Positions 50,025 to 59,338 of a stretch of 63,685 nucleotides of DNA are shown here, piece after piece (the first letter of the stretch is position 1; every line of letters begins with the position of its first letter). The translations under genes were made by a program, and so were the position numbers. Source of the stretch: Cellulomonas sp. ACRRI. GTDB lineage: Bacteria > Actinomycetota > Actinomycetes > Actinomycetales > Cellulomonadaceae. The stretch is taken from positions 1 to 63,685 of the forward strand of contig NZ_JAKRMS010000007.1 in assembly GCF_022346185.1 (NCBI RefSeq), read 5' to 3'. Below the pieces are notes generated by a model. The model had not been told where the DNA came from, made no database searches, and saw only the letters and a list, made by a program, of their open reading frames with translations.

Positions 50025-50807
50025 TCAGGCCCCGTGCACGACGTCGAGCGCCGCCCGCAGGGCCACCAGCTCGACCTGCCCCGGCGCCGACGCCCGGCCG
50101 ACCGTCCCGAAGGTCGCCGCCGAGCCGAACACGCCCCCCGCGACGCGCGACGCGACGCCCGTCCCGGCCATCGACATGGTGATGAGCGGGCGGTCGGTGC
50201 GCTGCGCGGTCTCCCACGTCGCGGCCAGCAGCGTCAGGACGTCGCCGGGGTCGCGCGGCATCACGGCGATCTTCAGCACGTCGGCGCCCCGCTCGGCCAT
50301 GTGCAGCAGCCGGCGCACGATCTCCTCCCGCGCGGGCGTGGCGTCGAAGTCGTGGTTCGAGGCGACGACGGCGACGCCCGCCGCGTGCGCGAGGTCGACC
50401 AGCGCCCGCACGGTGCCCGGGTCCCGCATGACCTCGACGTCGAGCAGGTCCGCCACACCGGTCGCGAGCACCGCCCGGTAGACCGCGACGTACACCTCGT
50501 CGGTGACGTCGGCGAGCCCGCCCTCGTGCGCGGTGCGCGTCGTGACGAGCAGCGGGAGGTCCCCGAGCGCCCCGCGCAGCGCGGCCGCGGCCGCCGCGGC
50601 GGACGACGGCGTCGCGCGGCCGCCGTCGAGGTGGTCCACGCGCCACTCGACCACGTCCGGCCCGGCGGCCACCACGGCGGCGGCCTGCGCGAGCAGCTCC
50701 TCGACGGTGCCGCCGGTCAGGGGCACGATCACCTTCGGCCGGCCGGCGCCGATCGCGGTGCCGCGCACGGTCACCGGGGTCGGCGCGGGCGCCGCGGTGC
50801 TGGTCAT
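50025..50807 (-). CDS. aroD: Type I 3-dehydroquinate dehydratase
   Basis: 260 residues from ATG 50807 with AGGAGG seven bases ahead. Class I aldolase barrel: PDVVEWRVDHLD, LLDVEVMRDPGTVRALVDLA, catalytic His in VVASNHDFDATPAREE, Schiff-base Lys in ADVLKIAVMPRDPGDV, and PLITMSMAGTGVASRVAGGV. Third step of the shikimate pathway. Convergent with rsmI. Many Actinobacteria use the type II enzyme, so the type I form is of note. Confidence 0.94.
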   Translation of the reverse strand: MTSTAAPAPTPVTVRGTAIGAGRPKVIVPLTGGTVEELLAQAAAVVAAGPDVVEWRVDHLDGGRATPSSAAAAAAALRGALGDLPLLVTTRTAHEGGLADVTDEVYVAVYRAVLATGVADLLDVEVMRDPGTVRALVDLAHAAGVAVVASNHDFDATPAREEIVRRLLHMAERGADVLKIAVMPRDPGDVLTLLAATWETAQRTDRPLITMSMAGTGVASRVAGGVFGSAATFGTVGRASAPGQVELVALRAALDVVHGA

Positions 50808-50909
50808 GGTGGGTCCTCCTCGGCCGGACGCTCCGCCGGACACTGCATCATGCCGGTTCGTCAGGCGCGGCGCGTACCCCCGCACCGTCGGGCGCACTAG
50901 CGTCGGGCC

Positions 50910-52097
50910 ATGGAGTTCCGTCGCATCCCCGGGCTGCCGCCCTACGTGTTCACGATCATCGACACGCTCAAGGTCGATGCGCGGCGCGCCGGCCGGGACG
51001 TGGTCGACCTCGGCTTCGGCAACCCCGACCTGCCCAGCCCGCAGATCGCCGTGGAGAAGCTCGCGGAGGCGGCGCACAACACCCGCAACCACCGGTACTC
51101 GGCGTCGCGCGGCATCCCCAAGCTCCGTCAGGCGGTCGCCGACCACTACCTGCGCCGGTTCGGCGTGACCCTCGACCCCGACACCCAGGTCATCTCGACC
51201 ATCGGCGCCAAGGAGGGGTTCAGCCACCTCATGTGGGTGCTGCTGCAGCCGGGCGACGCGGCGCTGGTGCCGACGCCGTCGTACCCGATCCACATCTGGG
51301 GCCCGTACTTCGCGGGGGCGGACGCCCGGCAGGTGCCGATCGGCGACGGCACCGACGGGGCCGGCTACGTCGACCGGGTCATGGAGGCCTGGGACCTCGG
51401 CTGGCCGAAGCCGCGGGTGATCGTGCTGTCGTTCCCGCACAACCCGACGACCACCACCGTCGAGCTGCACGACCTGCAGCGGCTCGTCGACTGGGCGCGG
51501 GAGCGCGACGTCGTCCTGGTGCACGACCTGGCGTACGCCGACATGTGCTTCGACGGCTGGACCCCGCCGTCGATCATGCAGTGCACCGGCGCGACGGAGG
51601 TCGCCGTCGAGCTGTACTCGATGACCAAGTCGTACTCGATGGCCGGCTGGCGGGTGGCGTTCCTGGTCGGCCGGCAGGACGTCGTGGGCGCGCTCGCCAA
51701 GCTCAAGTCGTACCTCGACTACGGGACGTTCCAGCCGATCCAGATCGCCGCGACGGTCACGCTGAACGAGGCGACGGAGTACCCGGCGGAGCTGTCGGCG
51801 GTGTACGAGAGCCGGCGGAACGCGCTGGTGGACGGCCTGTCCCGGATCGGCTGGGACATCCTGCGGCCGAAGGGGACGATGTTCGCCTGGGCGCGCATCC
51901 CCGAGCCGTACCGGGAGATGGGGTCCATCGAGTTCGCCGAGATGCTGGTGCGGGACTGCGACGTCGCGGTGTCGCCGGGCGTCGGGTTCGGGCCGGGCGG
52001 CGACGGGCACGTGCGGTTCGCGCTGATCGAGAACGAGCAGCGGATCGGCCAGGCGGTGCGGGGGCTGCGCAAGGGGCTCACCCGGCTGGGCGGCTGA
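50910..52097 (+). CDS. Class I aminotransferase (AlaC/AlaA-like)
   Basis: 395 residues from ATG 50910 (EFRRIPGLPPYVFTIIDTLK). PLP fold type I: VDLGFGNPDLPSPQIAVEKL, HRYSASRGIPKLRQAVADHY, IGAKEGFSHLMWVLLQPGD, VLSFPHNPTTTTVELHD, PLP Lys in ELYSMTKSYSMAGWRVAFLV, and CDVAVSPGVGFGPGGDGHVR. Likely a glutamate-pyruvate/valine-pyruvate type transaminase like E. coli AlaC, or an LL-DAP-type enzyme; substrate not certain. Confidence 0.9.
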   Translation: MEFRRIPGLPPYVFTIIDTLKVDARRAGRDVVDLGFGNPDLPSPQIAVEKLAEAAHNTRNHRYSASRGIPKLRQAVADHYLRRFGVTLDPDTQVISTIGAKEGFSHLMWVLLQPGDAALVPTPSYPIHIWGPYFAGADARQVPIGDGTDGAGYVDRVMEAWDLGWPKPRVIVLSFPHNPTTTTVELHDLQRLVDWARERDVVLVHDLAYADMCFDGWTPPSIMQCTGATEVAVELYSMTKSYSMAGWRVAFLVGRQDVVGALAKLKSYLDYGTFQPIQIAATVTLNEATEYPAELSAVYESRRNALVDGLSRIGWDILRPKGTMFAWARIPEPYREMGSIEFAEMLVRDCDVAVSPGVGFGPGGDGHVRFALIENEQRIGQAVRGLRKGLTRLGG

Positions 52098-52244
52098 CCC
52101 GCCGCCCGCGCCGCCCGGCGGAACCTTCGGGTCCTCCTCAGGGTGCGCTCAGGGGTCTCCCGGATGTCGGTGGTGGCCGGGGGACTGGCAGGCTCGGACC
52201 GCGACGCGGGGGACAGCCCTGCGCCCAGCACGAGGAGCGCGACC

Positions 52245-52961
52245 ATGGCACGGCGGACGACGGCAGCGGCAGCAGGAGCGGTCGGGGCGGGACTGGTGCT
52301 CGGGCTCGCCGGGTGCGTGGGCGGCGGCGGGCCGACGGTCAGCCGCGACGTCGCGATCGAGGACGTGACCGCGGTCGAGCTGGCGGCGTCCGGCGACCTC
52401 ACGGTGCGGCGCGGCGACACCCCGTCCCTGACGGTGCGCGCCGCCGAGGGCGCGCAGGGCCGGCTGGTCTCCGAGGTCCGGGACGGCGTGCTGGTGCTGG
52501 ACGCCCGCAGCTCGTTCGGCTTCCAGAACCTCGGCGACGTCGAGTACGAGCTCGTGGTCACCGAGCTGGAGCAGGTGGTCGTCTCGGGCTCCGGCGACGT
52601 CACCGGGGCGGACGTGTCGGGCGACGTGCTGCGGGTCAGCATCACGGGGTCCGGCAGCGTCGAGCTGGACGGCGTGGACGCGGACCGGGTCCAGGCCGCG
52701 ATCGACGGGTCGGGCGACGTCGAGCTGTCCGGCCGGGCGGCCACGGCCGCGCTCGGGATCGACGGGTCCGGGAACATCGACGCGGAGGACCTGCGCGCGG
52801 ACGAGGTCGACGCCTCGATCGGCGGCTCGGGCTCCGTCGCGGTGCACGCCGAGCGGCGGCTCGCGGTCTCGATCGGCGGCTCGGGCTCGGTGCGCTACAC
52901 CGGCGACCCGGAGATCACCCAGGAGATCGACGGGTCGGGCAGCGTGGTGCGCGAGGACTGA
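52245..52961 (+). CDS. DUF2807-type lipoprotein
   Basis: 238 residues from ATG 52245 with GAGGAG ahead. Lipoprotein signal peptide with lipobox LGLAGC (Cys ~27). The mature part is a right-handed beta-helix-like DUF2807 domain with regularly spaced GSGDV/GSGSV/GSGNI turns (for example VVVSGSGDVTGADVSGDV, AAIDGSGDVELSGRA, ASIGGSGSVAVH). Anchored on the outer face of the membrane; role unknown, presumably adhesin or envelope-stress related. Confidence 0.87.
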   Translation: MARRTTAAAAGAVGAGLVLGLAGCVGGGGPTVSRDVAIEDVTAVELAASGDLTVRRGDTPSLTVRAAEGAQGRLVSEVRDGVLVLDARSSFGFQNLGDVEYELVVTELEQVVVSGSGDVTGADVSGDVLRVSITGSGSVELDGVDADRVQAAIDGSGDVELSGRAATAALGIDGSGNIDAEDLRADEVDASIGGSGSVAVHAERRLAVSIGGSGSVRYTGDPEITQEIDGSGSVVRED

Positions 52962-53067
52962 CCCCCTGCCGCGGGACGCAGGACCTCCGCGCGCTCGAGC
53001 GGATATCAGCGGGCGCGGCGGACCGCGGCGCCGCTAGCCTCCGGCGAGGCGGAAGGAGCGGGACCCG

Positions 53068-53898
53068 ATGACCACCACCTCGCCCGGGGCGGCCGAGCGG
53101 CGCACGGCGACCCCGCCGGACGGCGACGGCCTCCTGGGGCCGCTGGGCGCACCCGACCGGGACGCGCTCGCGCGCGCCGCCCACGCCGAGACCTGGCAGG
53201 TGCACGGGCGCGTCCGCGGCGACGAGGGCGGCGCGGTCGCGGACCTGCCGGGCATCCGGCTGATGGCGAGCGGACTCGGGCACCCGCAGTGGAACAACGG
53301 TGACGTCACGGACCCGGACCGCGTGGATCTCGGGGGTGTCCGCGACTGGTACGCGCGGCGCGGCGTGCCGTGGGGCGTGCGGGTGCCGGCGGGTGCGGCC
53401 TGGCCGCACGGGCGGCACCTGTTCCGCAAGCGGCTCATGCTGCTCGACGCCGGTGCGCTCGTGCGGCAGCCGCCGGTGGACGGTCTGCGCGTGCGCCGGG
53501 CGACCGCCGCCGACCTGGACGCGGTGCTGGCGGTGGACCTCGCGGCCTTCGGCGGGGACGCGGCCGCGTCGCGCGCCTGGCTGTCCCCGCTCCTGCGGTC
53601 GACGGCGGTGACGGTCGCGCTGGCCGAGCAGGACGGGGTACCGGCGGGAACCGCCTACGTCGTGCGCTCGGACGGCGCGGCGGGCCCCGCCGCGGGGCTG
53701 GGCGGCGTGGGGGTGGTGCCCGCGGCCCGGCGCCGCGGCGTGGCGACGGCCGTCGTCTCGTGGCTGCTGGCGGGCGCGGTGGACGCGGGTGCGCGCGTCG
53801 CCCACACCGAGCCCGACTCCGACGGCGCCGCGCGGCTCTACGCCCGGTCGGGCTTCACCGAGGTCGGCGGGCTGGACGTCTACGTGGACCTGGCGTGA
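53068..53898 (+). CDS. GNAT family N-acetyltransferase
   Basis: 276 residues from ATG 53068. The N-terminal ~130 residues (DRDALARAAHAETWQVHGRV, GIRLMASGLGHPQWNNGDVT) form a degenerate GNAT half. The C-terminal half has LRVRRATAADLDAVLAVDLA, the acetyl-CoA loop GVVPAARRRGVATAVVSWLL and DGAARLYARSGFTEVGGLDV. A double-GNAT protein of unknown substrate. Its stop overlaps the next start (GTGA). Confidence 0.85.
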   Translation: MTTTSPGAAERRTATPPDGDGLLGPLGAPDRDALARAAHAETWQVHGRVRGDEGGAVADLPGIRLMASGLGHPQWNNGDVTDPDRVDLGGVRDWYARRGVPWGVRVPAGAAWPHGRHLFRKRLMLLDAGALVRQPPVDGLRVRRATAADLDAVLAVDLAAFGGDAAASRAWLSPLLRSTAVTVALAEQDGVPAGTAYVVRSDGAAGPAAGLGGVGVVPAARRRGVATAVVSWLLAGAVDAGARVAHTEPDSDGAARLYARSGFTEVGGLDVYVDLA

Positions 53899-54413
53899 GC
53901 GCGGGGGAGCCCGTCCTGCGCCCGGCGGGCCCGGCGGACCTGGCAGCGCTCGTGGTCGTGTGGCGACGGGCGGTGGTCGCGACGCACGACTTCCTCGCGC
54001 CGGGGGACGTCGACCGCTACGAGGGCGTGGTCCGCGCCGGGCTCCCGACCCTGACGGTGACCCTCGCCGAGCGGCAGGGCCGGGTGCTGGGGTTCGTCGC
54101 GGTGGCCGGCTCGCGGGTCGAGATGCTGTTCGTCGACCCGGACGTGCACGGGAGCGGGGTCGGCTCGGCGCTCCTGCGGCACGTCACGGCCGGTCGGCCG
54201 GTGGTGGACCTCGACGTCAACGAGCAGAACCCGGGTGCGCGGGCGTTCTACGCCCGGCGCGGCTTCGTCGAGGTGGGCCGCTCGCCGCTCGACGGCGACG
54301 GCAGGCCGTACCCCCTGCTGCACCTGCGGCGCCGCGCCCCTGCCGACGGCGCGCGTGCGACCCCTGCCGACGGCCCCGGCGCCGCCGGCCCTGCCGCAGC
54401 CCCCGAGGCCTAG
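53895..54413 (+). CDS. GNAT family N-acetyltransferase (YjaB-like)
   Basis: 172 residues from GTG 53895, coupled to the previous gene. VLRPAGPADLAALVVVWRRA, VVATHDFLAPGDVDRYE, FVDPDVHGSGVGSALLRHVT (acetyl-CoA loop), VDLDVNEQNPGARAFYARRG and FVEVGRSPLDGDGRPYPLLH match the YjaB-type acetyltransferases. An Ala/Pro/Gly tail of ~25 residues follows. Convergent with ispE, overlapping by four bases. Confidence 0.87.
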   Translation: MSAGEPVLRPAGPADLAALVVVWRRAVVATHDFLAPGDVDRYEGVVRAGLPTLTVTLAERQGRVLGFVAVAGSRVEMLFVDPDVHGSGVGSALLRHVTAGRPVVDLDVNEQNPGARAFYARRGFVEVGRSPLDGDGRPYPLLHLRRRAPADGARATPADGPGAAGPAAAPEA

Positions 54414-55354
54414 AGGACGTCCGACCCCGCGACGAGCCGGGCGCCCGGCACCGGCCCGGACGCGGTGAGCACGGCGTCCGCCACGCCGGCGGCGGTCATG
54501 GCGGCGGCGATCACCAGCGCGTGCTGCCGGCTGCGCGCCAGCGCGGCGACGGTCGGACCGGACCCGGAGACGACGACGCCGAGCGCGCCGGCGTCCTCGG
54601 CGACGGCCAGGGTCTCGACCAGCCCGGGGGCGAGCTCGACGGCGGCGTCCTGCAGGTCGTTGTGCAGCAGCGCGCCCAGCGCGGGCGCGTCGCCGGCCCG
54701 CAGCGCCTGGAGCAGCGCGACGTCCCCGTCGGCGTCCAGGCCGTCGCGGCCGGCGGCCAGCCGGTCGAACTCCTCGTAGACCCGGGGGGTGGACAGGCCC
54801 TCGTCCCGGACGCCGAACGCCCAGTGGTACTCGCCGCGGCTGAGCGCGGCGGTGAGCAGGTCGCCCCTGCCCGAGCCGACGGCGGTCTGGCCCATGAGCA
54901 GGAACGGCACGTCGGAGCCGAGCTCGGCAGCGACCTCGTGCAGCTCCTCGCGGCTCAGGGCGGTGCCCCAGTACGCGTCGCAGGCGAGCAGCGCGGCGGC
55001 GGCGTCGGCCGACCCGCCCGCCATGCCCCCGGCGACCGGTACGCCCTTGTGCAGGTGCAGGTGCACCCCCTCGTCGACGCCCGTGCGGGCGGCGAGGGCG
55101 CGGGCGGCGCGGAGCGCGAGGTTGCTGGCGTCGGTCGGGACCCGCTCGGCCTGGGGGCCGGACACGGTGACGCGCACGTCGTCCGAGGCGGAGGCCACGA
55201 CGTCCTCGTAGACGGACACGGCCTGGAACACCGTCGCGAGGGGGTGGTAGCCGTCGGGGCGGCGCGGGCCGACGCGGAGCGACAGGTTCACCTTGCCGGG
55301 CGCCCGGACGCGGACCTCACGGCCGGTGCGGGGGGCGAGGCGCAGGTCGGTCAC
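54410..55354 (-). CDS. ispE: 4-diphosphocytidyl-2-C-methyl-D-erythritol kinase
   Basis: 314 residues from GTG 55354 (TDLRLAPRTGREVRVRAPGK). GHMP kinase: VRAPGKVNLSLRVGPRRPDG, ATP loop VPVAGGMAGGSADAAAALLA, and C-terminal VVVSGSGPTVAALARS. Phosphorylates CDP-ME in the non-mevalonate isoprenoid pathway. Downstream of rsmA on the same strand, a standard rpf-rsmA-ispE arrangement of Actinobacteria. Confidence 0.95.
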   Translation of the reverse strand: MTDLRLAPRTGREVRVRAPGKVNLSLRVGPRRPDGYHPLATVFQAVSVYEDVVASASDDVRVTVSGPQAERVPTDASNLALRAARALAARTGVDEGVHLHLHKGVPVAGGMAGGSADAAAALLACDAYWGTALSREELHEVAAELGSDVPFLLMGQTAVGSGRGDLLTAALSRGEYHWAFGVRDEGLSTPRVYEEFDRLAAGRDGLDADGDVALLQALRAGDAPALGALLHNDLQDAAVELAPGLVETLAVAEDAGALGVVVSGSGPTVAALARSRQHALVIAAAMTAAGVADAVLTASGPVPGARLVAGSDVL

Positions 55355-55430
55355 GGGGACCACTGTGCCAGGTCCCGGCGCGTCCGGCGCGTCCCGGGGC
55401 CGGCGCACCGGCGGGCGGCGTCCGGCGAGG

Positions 55431-56396
55431 TCAGCCCTGCGCGGGGGTGTGCAGCCGCTCGGCGACCCGGGCGAAGGCGGTCACGTCCAGCGCCTCGCCG
55501 CGGGCCTGCGGGTCGACCCCGGCCGCGGTGATCGCGCGCGTGGCCGCCTCGGCGCCGCCGGCGAGCGTCGCCAGCGCGGAGCGCAGCATCTTGCGCCGCT
55601 GGGCGAAGGCGGCGTCCACGACGGCGAACACCTGCTCGCGCGTCGCGGTGGTGGCGGGCGGCTCCCGGCGGTCCAGGCGGACCAGCGCCGAGTCGACGTT
55701 CGGCACCGGCCAGAACACCGACCGGCCGACGGTCGCCGTGCGGCGGGCGGACGCGTACCAGGCGGCCTTGACCGACGGCACGCCGTACGTGCGGCTGCCG
55801 GGCGGGGCGGCGACCCGGTCGGCCACCTCGGCCTGCACCATGACGAGCACCCGCTCGAGCGTCGGGAAGTGCTCGAGGAAGGTGAGCAGCACCGGCACGG
55901 AGACGTTGTAGGGCAGGTTCGCGACCAGCGCCGTGGGCGCCCGGCCGGGCAGCGCACGCACGTCGAGCGCGTCGCCGCGCACCACGGTGAGCGCGGGGTG
56001 CGGCGGCGGGCCGGGGTCGGCGCCCGCGCCGGCCGGCGGCGCCGCGACGTCCGGCAGGTCCACGGTGTCCACCACCGCGCCCGGCACGTGCCGGCGCACC
56101 GTCTCCGGCAGCAGCCCCGCGAGCACCGGGTCGATCTCGACCGCGACCACGTCGGCGCCGGCCTCGAGCAGGCCGAGCGTCAGCGAGCCGAGCCCGGGCC
56201 CGACCTCGACGACCCGCTCGCCGGCGACCACGTCGGCCTGCCGGACGATCTTGCGGACCGTGCCCCCGTCGAGCACGAAGTTCTGCCCGAGGGTCTTGGT
56301 CGGGCGGATGCCGGCGCGCTCGGCGAGCGCGCGGATCTCGGCCGGACCGAGCAGCGGCCCCGCCGCGGGTGCGACGGGGCCGGTGCTGGAGGACAT
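55431..56396 (-). CDS. rsmA: 16S rRNA (adenine(1518/1519)-N6)-dimethyltransferase
   Basis: 321 residues from ATG 56396. [23 protein letters not shown] motif [32 protein letters not shown], catalytic [36 protein letters not shown] and [17 protein letters not shown] in the C-terminal domain. KsgA family, dimethylating two adenines near the 3' end of 16S rRNA. An ~18-residue insert ([15 protein letters not shown]) in the middle is Pro/Gly-rich. Confidence 0.95.
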   Translation of the reverse strand: MSSSTGPVAPAAGPLLGPAEIRALAERAGIRPTKTLGQNFVLDGGTVRKIVRQADVVAGERVVEVGPGLGSLTLGLLEAGADVVAVEIDPVLAGLLPETVRRHVPGAVVDTVDLPDVAAPPAGAGADPGPPPHPALTVVRGDALDVRALPGRAPTALVANLPYNVSVPVLLTFLEHFPTLERVLVMVQAEVADRVAAPPGSRTYGVPSVKAAWYASARRTATVGRSVFWPVPNVDSALVRLDRREPPATTATREQVFAVVDAAFAQRRKMLRSALATLAGGAEAATRAITAAGVDPQARGEALDVTAFARVAERLHTPAQG

Positions 56397-56432
56397 GCGG
56401 GCGAGCCTACCGGGCTCCCCGCGGCTGCGGCG

Positions 56433-57692
56433 TCAGCCGAACAGCCGCGACCCGCAGACCGGCCACTGGCCGGCGCCGGAGCGGTTGTAGAGCATCTGCG
56501 CCCGGGCGGTCTGCTCGTCGGCCGAGGCCTGCGAGGGCAGCCCCGTGCCGCCGACGGCGTTCCAGGTCGCGACCGAGAACTGGTAGAGCCCGTGGTACTT
56601 GCCGGAGGCCGACACGATCGACGGGTTGCCGCCCGACTCGCACGCGGCCAGCGCCGCCCAGTTGAGGCCGGCCGCGTCGCCGCCGCCGACCGCCGGGGTG
56701 CCGGCGGACGCGGGCGCCGACGAGGACGCCTTCGGGGTGGTGACGACCGGCTTCTTCTTGGTGCCGACGTTCGTGACCTGGTCGACCGGCGCCTGGGTGA
56801 CGGCGTCGGACAGCGGCTCGCGGCCGGTCTCCTGGCCGTCGACGGTGGTCACGCGCTCCACGACGGTCCGCACACCGGGGACGCCGGCGGTGGTGACCTT
56901 GGAGTCGCCGACGTACAGCGACGCGTCGTTCTGCTCGACGGCGTTGAACGGCACCTCGTGGGTGGTGGTCACGTCCTGGATCACGACGCGGTTCACCACG
57001 ACGGTGATGGTCCCGCCGGCGCGCTGCACGCTGACCCGGTCGAGCGGCTGGAGCGTGACGCCCAGGGCGTCGAGCGCGTCGGCCACGGTGGTGCTGCCGT
57101 CGGGGACCGTCAGGGTCGTCCCGTCGACCACCACGGCGGCGGCGCCGTCGAGCGTGAGGTCGAGCGACAGGTCCGGGCGCCCGCCGGCGGCCGAGCGGGA
57201 CGCGACCAGCCGGACGTCGTCGCCGCGGGTCGCGAGCATGGTCAGCGCCTCGTCGGCGGTGAGGGCGGTCGTCCAGACCGTCTGCTCCGCGCCGTCGGCG
57301 TTGATGGTCACCTGGTGGGCGTGCCGCACGACGACGTCGACGCCGTCGGCCAGCGCCCCGGAGGGGCTGACGGTGTCGCGGTCGCCGAGCTCGAGCTTCT
57401 GCTCGGCCAGCAGGCCGTCGACGCTGCCGGAGAACGTCGACACGGTCGTGGTGACCCCGTCGACGTCGAGGGTCACGGTCTTGTGGGCGTCCGCGACGGC
57501 GACGCCACCGGTGGCGAGCACGACCACGGCGGTCGCGGCGCCGATGAGGCGCACGCGGCCCCGGCGCGACCGGCGCGCGCCGTCGGGCTCGGTGCCGGCG
57601 GACCCGGGGTCCGTGTTGTGGACGACGCGGGTGCGGAGGGCGGCGGGCGTGGCGGCGAGGCGCGCGCGGGCGCGGCGGAGGAGGGAGGTCAC
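56433..57692 (-). CDS. Resuscitation-promoting factor-like protein (DUF348-G5-Rpf)
   Basis: About 419 residues from GTG 57692; GTG 57743 would add 17. Membrane anchor/signal (~48-70, VRLIGAATAVVVLATGGVAV), three DUF348 repeats (KTVTLDVDGVTTTVSTFSGS onward), a G5 domain (VTTTHEVPFNAVEQNDASLY, VRTVVERVTTVDGQETGREP), a Ser/Ala/Pro linker, and a C-terminal Rpf transglycosylase-like domain (LNWAALAACESGGNPSIVSA, YHGLYQFSVATWNAVGGTGL; catalytic Glu in ACES). Secreted peptidoglycan hydrolase promoting outgrowth from dormancy. Upstream of rsmA-ispE. Confidence 0.93.
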   Translation of the reverse strand: MTSLLRRARARLAATPAALRTRVVHNTDPGSAGTEPDGARRSRRGRVRLIGAATAVVVLATGGVAVADAHKTVTLDVDGVTTTVSTFSGSVDGLLAEQKLELGDRDTVSPSGALADGVDVVVRHAHQVTINADGAEQTVWTTALTADEALTMLATRGDDVRLVASRSAAGGRPDLSLDLTLDGAAAVVVDGTTLTVPDGSTTVADALDALGVTLQPLDRVSVQRAGGTITVVVNRVVIQDVTTTHEVPFNAVEQNDASLYVGDSKVTTAGVPGVRTVVERVTTVDGQETGREPLSDAVTQAPVDQVTNVGTKKKPVVTTPKASSSAPASAGTPAVGGGDAAGLNWAALAACESGGNPSIVSASGKYHGLYQFSVATWNAVGGTGLPSQASADEQTARAQMLYNRSGAGQWPVCGSRLFG

Positions 57693-57916
57693 GTGGTTCC
57701 AGACGACGGCGGTCCCGGGCACGGGGGGCGGGGCGCGGCGCACGCGTGCGTCGCCCGCCGGTGCCCGGGCCTGACGGCCCCGGCGGTGGCGGCACCTGGA
57801 GGGAGGTGTCGCGCCCGGCGGTCCCGGATCCCCGATCCGGCGGTCATGCCCCGCGCGGCGTGCGCTGCGCGGGTGCGCTCGCGGGGGGAGGGCCCCGGTC
57901 TGTCACGAGCGACACG

Positions 57917-57938
57917 CGACCGTAACCCATTCGTGACC
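57917..57938 (-). promoter_or_regulatory. Shared 22-bp element upstream of first rpf gene
   Basis: On the minus strand GGTCACGAATGGGTTACGGTCG; the second rpf-like gene has the same element with two changes at 59272-59293. It lies 225 bases before the start here, leaving a long GC-rich leader (57693-57916) with local hairpins such as CACCT-CCCTCC-AGGTG. Probably a promoter or regulator-binding site common to both genes. Confidence 0.65.
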
Positions 57939-57992
57939 ATGTGCCAAGTGCAGGGCGCGGCCCCGCGGGTCACCGCCGGGGGCGGGAGGGGG

Positions 57993-59210
57993 TCAGTACC
58001 AGCCCTTGGCCTGGAACGACGACCAGGCGCCGCACGGCGTCGAGTAGCGGCCGGCGATGTAGTTGAGGCCCCAGGTGATCTGGGTCGCCGGGTTGGTGCG
58101 CCAGTCGGCGGCGACGCTGGCCATCTTGGAGCCCGGCAGCGCCTGCGGGATGCCGTAGGCGCCGGAGGAGGAGTTGGCCGCGTCGACCCGCCAGCCGCTC
58201 TCCTTGTTCCAGAGCTGCAGCAGGCAGGCGAACTGGTCGTCGCCCCAGCCCCGCTCGGCGGCGAGCTGCTTGCCGATCTCCTGCGCGCTGCCCGGGGAGA
58301 CCGAGATGTCGACGCCCGCGGCGACCTCCATGGTGCCCACCTTGACGACCTGGGTCACCGGCTCCACGGTGACGGCGGAGGCCACCACCTGCCGGTCGAC
58401 CACCGCGCCGCCGACGGTCGCGGTGCTGTACGTGGTGGTCCGGACGCCGGCGCGGCCCGCGGTCTCGACCTTGCGGGTGCCCTTCGCGAGCGTGGGGTCC
58501 TCGACCTCCTGCTCCGCGAACGGCACCGCCTCGGTGACCGTCTCCCCGGCGGTGGCCGCGCGGGTCACGAGGACGACCAGGCCGTCGGTGGCGGTGGCGT
58601 CGAGCGGGACGGACACCCGGTCGCCCTCGTTCAGCACCAGGCCGATGTCCCGCAGCGCGTCCCGGACGGTCCCGCCGCTGGTCAGGCCGTCGATCACCTG
58701 GCCGTCGACGGCGAGGTGGATGGTCTTCTGGGTGGACACCCGCAGCACGTCGCCGCGCTCCAGGCCGGCGGACCGGGACGCGGACAGCAGGGTCTCGTCG
58801 TCGCGCAGGCCGAGGCCCTCGACCGCCTCGCCGACGGTGAGCGCCGTCGTCCACACGGTGCGGTCCTGGCCGTCGACCTGGACGTCGATCTCGCGGCCGT
58901 GCCGGACGACGATCTGCGCGCCGTCCCCGACCGGCTCGCCGAGGCCCGGGGCCACCAGGTCGCGGTCGCCCACCTCGATGTCGCCGGCCGCGAGCACCTG
59001 GCCGACCGTGCGGCCGAACGCGCTCACCTCGACGGCGGAGCCGTCCACCTCGACGGTCACGGTCTTGTGCAGGCCGACGAAGGCGGTCGTCGCGCCCGCG
59101 ACCAGCGCGAGCGCGAGGCCCTGGGCGCCGTGCCGGAGCAGGCGGGAGCGGCGGGTGGTGCGGTGCGTCGGGCTCGACGTGGGGGCTACGGGCGTCTCGG
59201 GCGCAGGCAC
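57993..59210 (-). CDS. Cell wall lytic protein, DUF348-G5-transglycosylase
   Basis: 405 residues from GTG 59210, with CTGGAG eight bases ahead. Signal/anchor (~30-48, LALALVAGATTAFVGL), three DUF348 repeats (KTVTVEVDGSAVEVSAFGRT...), G5 domain (TVTEAVPFAEQEVEDPTLAK), then a C-terminal lysozyme-like domain: CLLQLWNKESGWRVDAANSS, SGAYGIPQALPGSKMASVAA, ITWGLNYIAGRYSTPCGAWS (catalytic Glu in NKES). Same plan as the adjacent Rpf-like gene but a different catalytic subtype. Confidence 0.92.
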   Translation of the reverse strand: MPAPETPVAPTSSPTHRTTRRSRLLRHGAQGLALALVAGATTAFVGLHKTVTVEVDGSAVEVSAFGRTVGQVLAAGDIEVGDRDLVAPGLGEPVGDGAQIVVRHGREIDVQVDGQDRTVWTTALTVGEAVEGLGLRDDETLLSASRSAGLERGDVLRVSTQKTIHLAVDGQVIDGLTSGGTVRDALRDIGLVLNEGDRVSVPLDATATDGLVVLVTRAATAGETVTEAVPFAEQEVEDPTLAKGTRKVETAGRAGVRTTTYSTATVGGAVVDRQVVASAVTVEPVTQVVKVGTMEVAAGVDISVSPGSAQEIGKQLAAERGWGDDQFACLLQLWNKESGWRVDAANSSSGAYGIPQALPGSKMASVAADWRTNPATQITWGLNYIAGRYSTPCGAWSSFQAKGWY

Positions 59211-59271
59211 GCGGGGGGCTCCAGCAGGTCGGGTCGGCACGAGGGGAGGGACCCGCGCCGGTACAGCGCTC

Positions 59272-59293
59272 CGACCGTAACCGATCCGTGACC
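59272..59293 (-). promoter_or_regulatory. Shared 22-bp element upstream of second rpf-like gene
   Basis: GGTCACGGATCGGTTACGGTCG on the minus strand, 62 bases before the start; 20 of 22 bases equal the element at 57917-57938. The shorter distance here suggests the element itself contains or abuts the promoter. Confidence 0.65.
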
Positions 59294-59338
59294 CGGAGGG
59301 GAACCCGCGATCCGCGGAACCACCCCGTCGGGCGGGGG

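Noticed and set aside
55293..59291. A 1332-codon plus-strand frame
   Set aside because: Antisense to ispE, rsmA and two rpf-like genes; Arg/Gly/Val-rich translation typical of high-GC shadow frames.
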